The translations under genes were made by a program, and so were the position numbers. Under the pieces are notes generated by a model. It was given only the letters and a program-made list of their open reading frames with translations. It had not been told where the DNA came from and made no database searches. From Phycisphaerales bacterium (GTDB lineage Bacteria; Planctomycetota; Phycisphaerae; Phycisphaerales; UBA1924), in the NCBI GenBank assembly GCA_020846975.1, contig JADLCX010000058.1, forward strand, positions 1 to 64,000: a stretch of DNA of 64,000 bases. Reading direction: 5' to 3'. Shown piece after piece: positions 39,505 through 47,394 of this stretch. Each line of letters begins with the position of its first letter. Position 1 is the stretch's first letter.

Positions 39505-40968
39505 ATGATCTGGGCAGAGTTCTTCGTCGTGATCGCTGCCATCGTTGTCGGTGCCCGCGTGGGCGGGACCGGGCTGGGCACCGTCGCCGCGATGGGATTG
39601 GCCATCCTGGTTTTCGGGTTCGGACTGCCGCCCTCCGCACCGCCGGTGACCGTATTGATGATCATCATCGCGGTGGTCTCGGCCGCGGCGTCGATGCAGG
39701 CTGCGGGCGGCTTGGACGTGCTGGTCGGGCTCGCGGAGAAGGCCCTGCGCGCCAACCCGAAGTACATCACCTTTGTGGCCCCGGCGGTCGCGTACCTCTT
39801 CACGTTCTGCTCCGGCACCGGGCACGTTGCTTACGCGATCCTGCCCGTGATCGCCGAGGTGGCTCGCAAGGCAGGAATCCGCCCCGAGCGACCGATGTCG
39901 ATCAGCGTTATCGCTTCGCAGCAGGCAATTACCGCCAGTCCTCTCGCAGCCGCGACCGTGGCGCTCCTCGCCCTGTTGGACGAGGACGGCAAGGTCGGCC
40001 TGAACCACATCCTGATGATCTGCATCCCATCCACGTTCATCGGGTGCATGATCGGCGCTGTGGCGGTGTTCAGAATGGGGCCGGAACTCAAGGACGATCC
40101 CGAGTATCAGCGGCGACTTGCCAGTGGGCAGGTCAAGCCACCCGCCGAGTCCAAGCCCCTCGCCGGCGCGGAGCGTAAGCGTGCGGTCGGATCGGTGGTC
40201 ACATTCCTGAGCGCCGCGGCCGTCATTGTCGCATTCGGGCTGTTCTCCGGCCTGAGGCCGTCGTTTACGGTGGCGCCCTCAAAGGAGGTCGGGATTCCGG
40301 CTTCCGTTGTCTCCAGCGCCATCTCGAACCTCGGCGACCCGGAGCGTGCCCAGGAGACGTTCACGGGCGAGCAGATCAAGAACCGAATCGAGGAGATTCG
40401 CTCTGAGCAAACCAAAGCCAAGACCGTCACCGTGGGCATGGCGGACATCATCCAGGTGGTCATGTTTGCGGCCGCAGGGATCATGATGCTGTTCTTCGGG
40501 GCAAAGCCGGCGGAGGCTTCCAAGTCGTCTGTGGCGATTGCGGGCGTGGTCGCGGTCGTCTCGATCCTCGGCCTGGGATGGATGGGCAACTGCTTCTTCG
40601 ACGGCAACAAGACCGCCATCGTCGGGGCGCTCTCGGACATCATCAAGGCCCACCCCTGGGTCTTCGCCATCGGGCTCTTCGGCCTCTCGGTGGTGCTCTT
40701 CAGCCAGGCCTCGACCGTCGCCGCGCTCATGCCCGTCGGCATCGCCCTCGGGCTCCCCGCCGCGACGCTCATCGCGATGTTCCCCGCGGTCAACGGCTAC
40801 TTCTTCCTCCCGACCTACGGCACCATCGTCGCCGCGATCGCCTTCGACCAGACCGGCACGACGCGCATCGGCAAGTTCGTGCTCGCCCACAGCTTCATGC
40901 GACCGGGGCTGGTGGCCACGGTCTCGTCCGTGCTCATCGGATTGCTGATCTCCCGGTTCGTGCTTTGA
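39505..40968 (+). CDS. Anaerobic C4-dicarboxylate transporter, DcuA/DcuB family
   Basis: A 487-residue membrane protein with about 10-12 helices. FCSGTGHVAYAILPVIAEVA and GIRPERPMSISVIASQQAIT in the N-terminal half are the family's most conserved blocks. A soluble loop (about 205-300) is longer than usual. It exchanges C4-dicarboxylates (fumarate, aspartate, succinate) across the inner membrane. It is the third gene of a probable porin - aspA - dcu operon. Confidence 0.92.
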   Translation: MIWAEFFVVIAAIVVGARVGGTGLGTVAAMGLAILVFGFGLPPSAPPVTVLMIIIAVVSAAASMQAAGGLDVLVGLAEKALRANPKYITFVAPAVAYLFTFCSGTGHVAYAILPVIAEVARKAGIRPERPMSISVIASQQAITASPLAAATVALLALLDEDGKVGLNHILMICIPSTFIGCMIGAVAVFRMGPELKDDPEYQRRLASGQVKPPAESKPLAGAERKRAVGSVVTFLSAAAVIVAFGLFSGLRPSFTVAPSKEVGIPASVVSSAISNLGDPERAQETFTGEQIKNRIEEIRSEQTKAKTVTVGMADIIQVVMFAAAGIMMLFFGAKPAEASKSSVAIAGVVAVVSILGLGWMGNCFFDGNKTAIVGALSDIIKAHPWVFAIGLFGLSVVLFSQASTVAALMPVGIALGLPAATLIAMFPAVNGYFFLPTYGTIVAAIAFDQTGTTRIGKFVLAHSFMRPGLVATVSSVLIGLLISRFVL

Positions 40969-41051
40969 TCAGACCGGATCCGACGCGGAGTGAGCGAGCG
41001 GCGAAGAATGCCGTCGGGGGGGTATCCGCCACCGTGACGCCTCCATCCGCC

Positions 41052-41224
41052 ATGATCGACGTCACACGCACGACATCCGCACTGCTCGAATCGCTCCGCG
41101 ATGCGGACAACAACGCCGCGTGGACCGAACTCGACGGCCGCTACCGACCGATCATCGCAAGTCTCGCACGCCGCGCGGGCCTCGACGACGATGCCGCGGC
41201 CGATGTCTCGCAGGAGCGCCTCAT
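41052..41224 (+). pseudogene. Truncated ECF-type sigma factor gene
   Basis: From an ATG at 41052 the frame reads TRTTSALLESLRDADNNAAW, ELDGRYRPIIASLARRAGL and DDDAAADVSQE, the sigma-2 start of planctomycete ECF sigma factors. Similarity ends at the left inverted repeat of the IS element at 41225. Beyond the right end (42375 onward) no sigma-factor region continues, so the rest has been lost, not just separated. About 57 codons remain. Confidence 0.75.
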
Positions 41225-41248
41225 GCCAATCACAGTTGATTTCCGGGC
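41225..41248 (+). repeat. IS630 left terminal inverted repeat
   Basis: GCCAATC at 41225-41231 and TTCCGGGC at 41241-41248 match the right end in inverse orientation, with nine unlike bases between them. The end of the transposase frame reads into this repeat. Confidence 0.75.
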
Positions 41249-41754
41249 ATGATCCAGGGTACGGCGCAGATGGATTTGAGGAGTTCACGTTGCGGCTCGA
41301 CGGCGCGGTAGGCGTCGCCGCCCGCCTGCACGGGGTGGTCGTAGTCTGCGAAGACGCGGTTGCTGAGGAAGTGGCTCTTGATGTAGAGCCACAGCCTCTC
41401 GACCGGGTTCAACTCCGGCGAGTACGGCGGCAGGTACAGGATGGTGATGTTGTTCGGCACCACCAGCCCCTTGCTGACATGCCACCCCGCCCGGTCCATC
41501 ACCATCACGACATGCTCGCCCGCAACCAGCTCCTTCGACGTGATCGCCAGGAACGCGTTCATCGTCTGGGTATTGACGTGCCGCGCCAGCAGCGCTGAAC
41601 TCTCGCCCGTGAGCGGATCGACCGCGGCGTACATGTACGCTCGCTCGTAGCGGGTCTGCTTGATGACCGACGGCCGCGAGCCCTTCTCGGCCCACACCTT
41701 CGTGGTCGTGCCCTTCTTCCCGTACCGCGCCTCGTCCATGAAGCGCACCTTCAC
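41230..41754 (-). CDS. IS630 transposase, C-terminal DDE part (broken gene)
   Basis: The 174 residues from the Met at 41754 carry the catalytic core: Asp in VRFMDEARYG, Asp in VVMVMDRAGWHVSKG and Glu in LPPYSPELNPVERLW, the DD-x-E pattern of IS630. The frame is open a little further upstream to a TGA at 41809-41811, which is also the stop of the N-terminal part. Joining the two needs two compensating shifts: the family-like AMKAFNP segment is in a third frame, with a missing base near a CCCCGGG run and an extra base in a run of five Cs. The transposase is therefore probably inactive. Confidence 0.8.
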   Translation of the reverse strand: MKVRFMDEARYGKKGTTTKVWAEKGSRPSVIKQTRYERAYMYAAVDPLTGESSALLARHVNTQTMNAFLAITSKELVAGEHVVMVMDRAGWHVSKGLVVPNNITILYLPPYSPELNPVERLWLYIKSHFLSNRVFADYDHPVQAGGDAYRAVEPQRELLKSICAVPWIMPGNQL

Positions 41755-41808
41755 CGTCTTGCCGGGATGCTGCTCCCGCGTCTTCTCGACAAAGGGGGTT
41801 GAACGCCT

Positions 41809-42276
41809 TCATCGCCCGGGGTCGTTCTTCTCGTGCCGCGGTCGCGGCGTGAGGCACGACAGGTTCAGCCGGTGCAACAGGTCGTAGACGCCGTTGAGCG
41901 TGTACGCGACGCCGTACTCCTCGTTGAGGATCCGCACCGCGTCCTTGCCGCGGAGCGTGCAGACCCCGTCGGCCTCCCGGGGCGCGCCGCTGATGCGTGC
42001 CTTGAACTCCTCATGCCGCTCGGGCGCCAGGATGGCCCTGCGCCCCGGCTGCTTCTTCGCGCGCATCGCGTCGATCCCGCCGTCGCGGTAGCGGTACGCC
42101 CACTCCTCGACGACGCTCATCGGCGCGCCCAGGACACGAGCGATCTGTTTCTTCGTGTGCCCGTGGATCGCCAGCAACGCCATGCGGTAGCGTTCGCGCT
42201 GCTTGGCCGTCGGCTCGGCCGCGATCAGCGCTTCCAGACGGTTGAGGTCGCCGGGCTCTCGTTCCTTCACACGCAT
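41809..42276 (-). CDS. IS630 transposase, N-terminal helix-turn-helix part (broken gene)
   Basis: 155 residues. RYRMALLAIHGHTKKQIARVL and SVVEEWAYRYRDGGIDAM form the IS630 helix-turn-helix pair, followed by DAVRILNEEYGVAYTLNGVY and the linker to the catalytic domain, SCLTPRPRHEKNDP. It stops at the TGA at 41809-41811, where intact relatives continue into the DDE domain. It could still bind the element ends. Confidence 0.8.
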   Translation of the reverse strand: MRVKEREPGDLNRLEALIAAEPTAKQRERYRMALLAIHGHTKKQIARVLGAPMSVVEEWAYRYRDGGIDAMRAKKQPGRRAILAPERHEEFKARISGAPREADGVCTLRGKDAVRILNEEYGVAYTLNGVYDLLHRLNLSCLTPRPRHEKNDPGR

Positions 42277-42351
42277 CGCTCAGCCTCCTTGCCAGAGGCC
42301 GGCATCATCGCACACCGACAAACGCCGCGCTGCCTCACATGCGCCGAACGC

Positions 42352-42374
42352 GCCCGGAATTTGACGGGATTGGC
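42352..42374 (-). repeat. IS630 right terminal inverted repeat
   Basis: On the minus strand this reads GCCAATC, eight bases, TTCCGGGC, matching both blocks of the left end. The spacer is one base shorter than at the left end. Confidence 0.75.
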
Positions 42375-42458
42375 CTCAGGCTACCCGATGATTCGAGCGA
42401 TCGCAAGGCCATTGTCCGGAACGCCGGTCGCGCCGGGCGTTCTCGCGACAAAGCACAC

Positions 42459-42486
42459 AAGCGGGCCGGCAGATTCCGGCCCGCTT
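42459..42486 (-). terminator. Terminator-like hairpin downstream of the Liv-type binding protein
   Basis: AAGCGGGCCGG (42459-42469) pairs perfectly with CCGGCCCGCTT (42476-42486) around a six-base loop. Read on the minus strand it is followed by TTGTGTGCTTTG, a weak T-rich tail. It lies 48 bases after the stop at 42534. Confidence 0.7.
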
Positions 42487-42533
42487 GGTCGTGAATGCTC
42501 GTGCGGTGTCGGTCCGGGCCCGTCGCTTCGCGC

Positions 42534-43703
42534 CTACTTCTTCTTCGGCTCGATCGTCGCGCGATACGCCCATGTGTTGTTCTTGCGTTCCACGATCACC
42601 ACCGGTTTGACGGCGTCACGCTGCGAGTTGATCGTGATCGTGCCCGTCACGCCCTTGAAGTCCTTGGTGCTGCTGATCGCCTTGGCCAGGTCCGCGCCGG
42701 ACAGGCTCTTGGCCCGCCCCATCGCGTCGAAGAGCAGGTTGGCCGCGTCGTAGCCCAGCGCGGCCAGGCCGTCCGGCGTCCCGCCGAACTCCTTGCTGTA
42801 CTTGCTCACGAACGTCTGGATAATCTCGGTCGGCTGGTCTGGAGCGTAGTGGTTCGAGTAGAAGCACCCGTCGATCGCCGCGCCGGCGTTCTTCGCAAGC
42901 TCTTCCGAGTCCCAGCCGTCGCCGCCGATGAGCGGCATCTTCATGCCGAGCTTGCGGGCCTGCAGCGCGATGTTCGCGATATCGCTGTAGTAGCCCGGAA
43001 TGAAGATCGCTTCGGGCGAACTCTCGCGGATGCGGGTGAGCTGGGCGTTGAAGTCCTTCGCGCCCTCGCTGTAGACCTGCTCGCTCACGATCTGGCCGCC
43101 GAGCTCCTTGAAGGCCTTGTTGAACTCGTCCTTCAGCCCGACCGAGTACGCCGACGCCTGATCGAACAGCACCGCGACCTTGCCGGCCTTGAGGTCATCC
43201 TTGGCGAACTTGGCGCACGCGAACCCCTGGAACGGATCGATGAAGCACACGCGGGAGATCATGTCGCCGACCTTCGTCACGTCGGGGTTCGTCGAGCTCG
43301 GTGTGATCATCGGCACGCCGTAATCCTGGCACACCGGGGCGCCGTTCAGCGACACGCTGCTCGCCACTTCCCCCAGCACCGTCACGACCCCGTCGCGCGT
43401 GATCAGCTTGGTCACGACCGTGCCGGCCTTCTCCGGCTTCCCTTCCGTGTCGTCGGATACCAGCACAACCTTCAGTTTCTTCCCGTTGACCGTGACGCCG
43501 CCCTTGGCGTTGATCTCCTCCACCGCCAGTTTGATGCCGTTGTCCGTGGACTTGCCGAACGTCGCCTTCGAGCCCGTCAGCGAGCCGTAGTGCCCGATCT
43601 TGACCGTGTCCTCCGCGGGCAAACTCGCGGCCGCGACACCGCTGAACGTGGCGGCGGCCAGTGCTGTCACGACAAGGCTCTTCCAGCGATTCAGTCCGCG
43701 CAT
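42534..43703 (-). CDS. Branched-chain amino acid-type ABC transporter substrate-binding protein
   Basis: A 389-residue protein from the ATG at 43703, with GGAGAG eight bases upstream. A signal peptide ends at GVAAASL. VKIGHYGSLTGSKATFGKST and KLAVEEINAKGGV, then DDTEGKPEKAGTVVTKLI, VLGEVASSVSLNGAPVCQDY, SDIANIALQARKLGMKMPLIGGD and LAALGYDAANLL are the periplasmic-binding-protein type 1 (LivJ/LivK) pattern. The ligand may be an amino acid or amide. No permease or ATPase genes (LivHMGF) are present in the window, so it is an orphan here. Confidence 0.9.
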   Translation of the reverse strand: MRGLNRWKSLVVTALAAATFSGVAAASLPAEDTVKIGHYGSLTGSKATFGKSTDNGIKLAVEEINAKGGVTVNGKKLKVVLVSDDTEGKPEKAGTVVTKLITRDGVVTVLGEVASSVSLNGAPVCQDYGVPMITPSSTNPDVTKVGDMISRVCFIDPFQGFACAKFAKDDLKAGKVAVLFDQASAYSVGLKDEFNKAFKELGGQIVSEQVYSEGAKDFNAQLTRIRESSPEAIFIPGYYSDIANIALQARKLGMKMPLIGGDGWDSEELAKNAGAAIDGCFYSNHYAPDQPTEIIQTFVSKYSKEFGGTPDGLAALGYDAANLLFDAMGRAKSLSGADLAKAISSTKDFKGVTGTITINSQRDAVKPVVIVERKNNTWAYRATIEPKKK

Positions 43704-44076
43704 CGTGGTTCTCTCCAATTGTGGGGTGGGGGGGAGGGGATGGGGGGAGGTGGGGCGTCGAGGGACAGGGAGCAGATGTCGGCAACCATATCTCATACCG
43801 CGAAACCTGTCTGCGGGTCACGCGAGAGCGAGCGTGAGCTTTCCGATCCGGCGTCTTGATTCTGTTTGGAATGCCCGGCGGGTGAGTGCGGGAAAAACAG
43901 TTGAAGACTCGGTGCCGTTGGCTGGTTTCCATCACGCTGGCCTTCATTCGGCACGAGCGCCCGCCGTACCGCGGGTCAAGATGCGCGACGACCCGTTTTT
44001 CCGTCGTTGACGCCCACGGTTCACCCGTAAAGTGGACAAGTGATCGGGCAGGTGCCCAACCACGAGGTGGCTCCCC
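43704..44076. other. Divergent intergenic region with a G-run tract
   Basis: No gene is evident in these 373 bases. The plus strand at 43723-43755 contains successive runs of four to seven Gs separated by one or two bases, a motif able to form a G-quadruplex. It lies 20-52 bases upstream of the binding-protein start, on the template strand for that gene. Close to the other end GAGGTGG (44064-44070) serves as a ribosome binding site for the TTG start at 44077. Confidence 0.55.
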
Positions 44077-46893
44077 TTGTCGAGGTCCCGAGACCAACGC
44101 TTGCGCGAAGCATCGCTCGAGGCTGTCGAGTCCGCGGCGAGGCGCATGGTTGCCGAAGCCGTCGTGCCCGTGCCCAAGCTCCTCCGGCGAGCCTCCCGCT
44201 TGGCCGAAAAGGCACGCGATCCCGACTCGGTCCGCGCTGTCCATCAACTCCGTGTGGCGGTCCGCCGCGCCGAAGCCGCGTTGAGCGCGTTCTCGGAAGT
44301 CCTGCCGAGGAAACACGTCCGCAAGCTCAGGCGTCGCCTCCGCACCGTCCGACGAATCGCCGGCGGGCCCCGCGACCTCGATGTCCTGATCGAACTGTTG
44401 TCCGCGCCCATCAGGGGGCCTCACGAGGGCGAGGCGGCCGCGGCCATGTCGCTCCGCAAGCGAGCCATCACCGCTCGTCGGGAGTTGCTCGCCGAACTCG
44501 TCACGCTCGCCGGAAACTCACCCCGAGAAGAGTGGGAGCGGCCGACGGCTCGCGTTATCGACAAGATCGATGGCTCGCGCGTAGGTGAGTCCGCGGTCGG
44601 CAAGCTCGCGCGGCGCATCGTTCGCGAGGCCGCGGATCGCGTGATCGCGGCCGGCAACCGCAATCTCCACGACCTCGAACGCTTGCACGAGTTGAGGCTG
44701 CGACTGAAGCGCCTTCGCTACACGATCGAACTGTTCCTCCCGCTGTCCGTGCCCGAGTGTGCAAAGCCGCTGCTGGCGCACCTCGCCACGCTCCAGCAAG
44801 CGCTCGGCCTGGCGAGCGATGCCGACCGGGTCTGCATCGAGTGTCGCCGCGCGCGAGACGATGGTGTACAGCCCGGCTCCGGGTTGGTCTCGCTCCTCCA
44901 TCGCCACGAAGAGGCTCTGCGCGCGGCGCACGATGCGGCCATCGGCGCCTGGCTGCGGTTGTCTCAGGGCGGGTTCTTCTCCCGGCTCGATGAAGCATTC
45001 GGGGGCGGCCTCACCGCCCCGCTGGTTCACAGCCGTCCCATCGCGGGCTCGCAGGCCGAGCCCAAGCCCCCGGCGCCTTCTCCAGGCCCTGCTTCGGTCA
45101 ACGGCCACCTTGCCGGGCCGGGCCGATCGAGGACGCACAGGCGTCGTCTCGCGGCCATCGATGTCGGCACCAACAGCACGCGGCTCATCGTGGCGGAGGC
45201 CTCAAGCGATAGTTCGTACCGGGTGCTCGACGACGAGAAGGAGATCACCCGACTCGGTCGCGGGCTCGACGCCACCCGCCGGCTTGATCCCGCGTGCATC
45301 GAGCACACGGCATCGGCCGTCGCCCGCATGAAGACGATCGCCGAGGGCTACGGCGTCGAACGTCTCAGCGTGGTCGCCACCGCCGCGGCGCGAGAAGCCG
45401 TGAACGGTGGCGACCTCGTCGCCGCCATCCGTGAGAAGTCGGGACTCGCCGCCGAGATCATCTCCGCGGATCAGGAAGCGGTCCTGGCATATCGGTCCGC
45501 GACCAATGCCTTCGACCTGTCATCGCGTCCGGCCGTGGTCATCGACCTCGGCGGAGGAAGTACGGAAGTCGTCCTCTCGATCGGACGCGAGGCCGCGCAC
45601 GGCACCCCCTCCGCTTCCGCGGTCATCGAGAGGATTTACACCATCCCGCTGGGCGCGGTCCGACTCACCGAACGCTTCGGCGGGGCCGAGGCCGCGGCCT
45701 CGGTTCGCTACCGGGAAATGCGGTCCTACGTCAAGTCCGTCGTCCGCCAACACCTCGGAAAACGCGGCCTGCCCGTCGCGCCGCAACTGGTCATCGGAAC
45801 GGGTGGCACCTTCACGACCCTCGCGGCCATGGTCCGTGCCATGTCCGCCTCCGAAGGCGGCTCGCTCGCCGACTCCGTGCGCGGCGGTCACGATTCTTCG
45901 GCGGGTCTGTTCGAGTGCGGCATCCAGGGCGCGATCATCACCCGTGCCGAGGTTCGGCACCTGCTTGAGTTCCTGCGGAAGTTGCCCGTTCGAGAGCGTG
46001 CCCGCGTCCCGGGGCTCCCCTCCGACCGCGCCGACATCATCGTGGCGGGCCTGTGCGTTATCGATGTCATGCTCAGGGAACTCGGTTGCAACACCGCGCG
46101 GGCCCACGAGGGAGGCATCCGGGACGGCATCCTGCTCTCGATGGTCCGCGAGCATGAACAGCCCGGCGCGTCGGACGTTCCGGGACCTCCCGCGCGTGTT
46201 GAACCGCTCAAGTCGATCCGGAAGTTCGCGCGCGCCTGCGGCTTCGAGCAGGCCCATTCCATGCACGTGGCCCGATTGAGCCTTCAGATCTTCGACCAGA
46301 TCCGCCGCAGACTCGCCCCGGCGATGCGGGAGCACGGCATCGACGCAACCCGCGCCAGGCGACTCCTCGAAGCCGCCGCGATCCTGCACGACATCGGCTA
46401 CCTCATCAACTACACCGCACACCACAAGCACGCCTACCACCTCATCGTTCACGCCGACCTGCCGGGGTGGAACATCGACGATGTGCACGTGATCGCCAAC
46501 GTGGCCCGATACCACCGGCGCGCCGAACCCACCCGCCGGCATCGCGCGTTCTCGCTGCTCCCCGCCGCGGACCGCTTCCTGGTCAGGGCGTTGTCCGGAA
46601 TCCTGCGCATCGCCGACGGCTTTGATCGCTCGCACATGCAGCAGGTCCGTTCGGTGCGTGTGACCGAGAATGAGCGCGACTTGTTCTTCACCATCGACGC
46701 GGTTGGCACGCCCGACGTTGACCTCTGGGGCGCGGCCCGCAAAGCCGGGCTCTTGGAGTCCACGCTCGACGCCGTCACGCACTTCGAGTCGCCTCGACCG
46801 TTGCCAGCCGCGGCCGAAGCCTTGAGCCCAAGCGCATCCGCCCGTCCACGAGCCATTCCACCAGTTCTGGTGAGTGCTGAAAGGAGTATGTAA
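44077..46893 (+). CDS. CHAD - Ppx/GppA phosphatase - HD fusion protein
   Basis: A 938-residue protein from a TTG with GAGGTGG six bases upstream. Residues about 20-300 form a CHAD domain (VRAVHQLRVAVRRAEAALSAF and LRRRLRTVRRIAGGPRDLDV, conserved His and many Arg on helices). A Pro-rich linker leads to the Ppx/GppA domain (about 358-650): AAIDVGTNSTRLIVAEA, VVIDLGGGSTEVVLS, VIGTGGTFTTLAAM. A C-terminal HD-type domain (about 715-900) has MHVARLSLQIF and AAILHDIGYLINYTAHHKHA. CHAD domains bind polyphosphate; Ppx hydrolyses it or pppGpp. The protein likely holds and degrades polyphosphate; the role of the HD part is uncertain, as in longer exopolyphosphatases. Confidence 0.88.
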   Translation: MSRSRDQRLREASLEAVESAARRMVAEAVVPVPKLLRRASRLAEKARDPDSVRAVHQLRVAVRRAEAALSAFSEVLPRKHVRKLRRRLRTVRRIAGGPRDLDVLIELLSAPIRGPHEGEAAAAMSLRKRAITARRELLAELVTLAGNSPREEWERPTARVIDKIDGSRVGESAVGKLARRIVREAADRVIAAGNRNLHDLERLHELRLRLKRLRYTIELFLPLSVPECAKPLLAHLATLQQALGLASDADRVCIECRRARDDGVQPGSGLVSLLHRHEEALRAAHDAAIGAWLRLSQGGFFSRLDEAFGGGLTAPLVHSRPIAGSQAEPKPPAPSPGPASVNGHLAGPGRSRTHRRRLAAIDVGTNSTRLIVAEASSDSSYRVLDDEKEITRLGRGLDATRRLDPACIEHTASAVARMKTIAEGYGVERLSVVATAAAREAVNGGDLVAAIREKSGLAAEIISADQEAVLAYRSATNAFDLSSRPAVVIDLGGGSTEVVLSIGREAAHGTPSASAVIERIYTIPLGAVRLTERFGGAEAAASVRYREMRSYVKSVVRQHLGKRGLPVAPQLVIGTGGTFTTLAAMVRAMSASEGGSLADSVRGGHDSSAGLFECGIQGAIITRAEVRHLLEFLRKLPVRERARVPGLPSDRADIIVAGLCVIDVMLRELGCNTARAHEGGIRDGILLSMVREHEQPGASDVPGPPARVEPLKSIRKFARACGFEQAHSMHVARLSLQIFDQIRRRLAPAMREHGIDATRARRLLEAAAILHDIGYLINYTAHHKHAYHLIVHADLPGWNIDDVHVIANVARYHRRAEPTRRHRAFSLLPAADRFLVRALSGILRIADGFDRSHMQQVRSVRVTENERDLFFTIDAVGTPDVDLWGAARKAGLLESTLDAVTHFESPRPLPAAAEALSPSASARPRAIPPVLVSAERSM

Positions 46894-47394
46894 GGGTTGT
46901 TGGTCGAACGATCAATCCGTCCCCGTTGACCTCCCCGGATTAGGCGGGTCAACAGATCGGGGACCGAGCGGTTTCACGATCCGCCGGTCCGGTTACAAGA
47001 TCCGTGTTTCCAAGTACTTGCGCTATTGGACGTTCGGAGTGTCAAGTTGGGTGATTCTCGGTCCTTGACGGGGCGAATTGCACGCGCAAGTACGGCTGGG
47101 AACAGAATTTCAGTAAAAAACATCTTGCACCCCGATTCCGGTTGTGGTAGAAACACACTTGCTCGCGAGCAAACGAGCGGGTCTTGAGCCGTGACGCTCA
47201 AACTAGAGCCAGGGTGCTCCGGATGGATGGGTCTGCACTCGAGTCGTACCAGCCTCACCGGCGCGTGTTGACACGGCCTGTGGGTGGTGGTGGAAGTACA
47301 CGCACCGGAAAAGGAATTTGGCGAGTTCGTTACTCGCCCCAACGCAAACTCAGAGCGTCGGAATTGTTCCAAGTTGTTCGAAGGAGGTTTTGTA
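46894..47394 (+). other. Gene-free 0.5-kb leader with inverted repeats
   Basis: No convincing gene is present. GTACTTGCGC (47014-47023) has its exact reverse complement at 47084-47093, enclosing GTCAAG (47041-47046) with CTTGAC (47064-47069), so an 80-base nested stem could form. The decamer CAAGTACTTG at 47011-47020 is itself a palindrome. Downstream lie a possible promoter (47125-47153), a 14-base palindrome (47159-47172), and a strong ribosome binding site AAGGAGG (47381-47387) for the dockerin gene. It may be a structured RNA, a long regulatory leader, or both. Confidence 0.55.
47125..47172 (+). promoter_or_regulatory. Candidate promoter with adjacent palindromic operator
   Basis: TTGCAC (47125-47130), a 17-base spacer and TAGAAA (47148-47153) resemble a sigma-70-type promoter. 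Six bases after it begins TTGCTCGCGAGCAA (47159-47172), a perfect 14-base palindrome where transcription would start, a typical place for a repressor. It would drive the dockerin protein with a ~230-base leader. Assigned by eye only. Confidence 0.45.

Larger units (their letters stand above)
41225..42374 (-). mobile_element. IS630-family insertion sequence, damaged
   Basis: About 1150 bases bounded by imperfect inverted repeats at 41225-41248 and 42352-42374. The two encoded parts are a helix-turn-helix protein and a DDE transposase of the IS630/Tc1-mariner type on the minus strand. CTCA occurs just outside both ends (41220-41223 with one extra T, and 42375-42378) and may be a target duplication, although IS630 elements normally duplicate TA. 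The transposase frame is broken (see its parts). Confidence 0.8.

Noticed and set aside
42375-42533. Continuation of the sigma factor gene beyond the IS element
   Set aside because: Joining the two sides at the CTCA duplicate gives no residues resembling sigma regions, and a stop soon follows.
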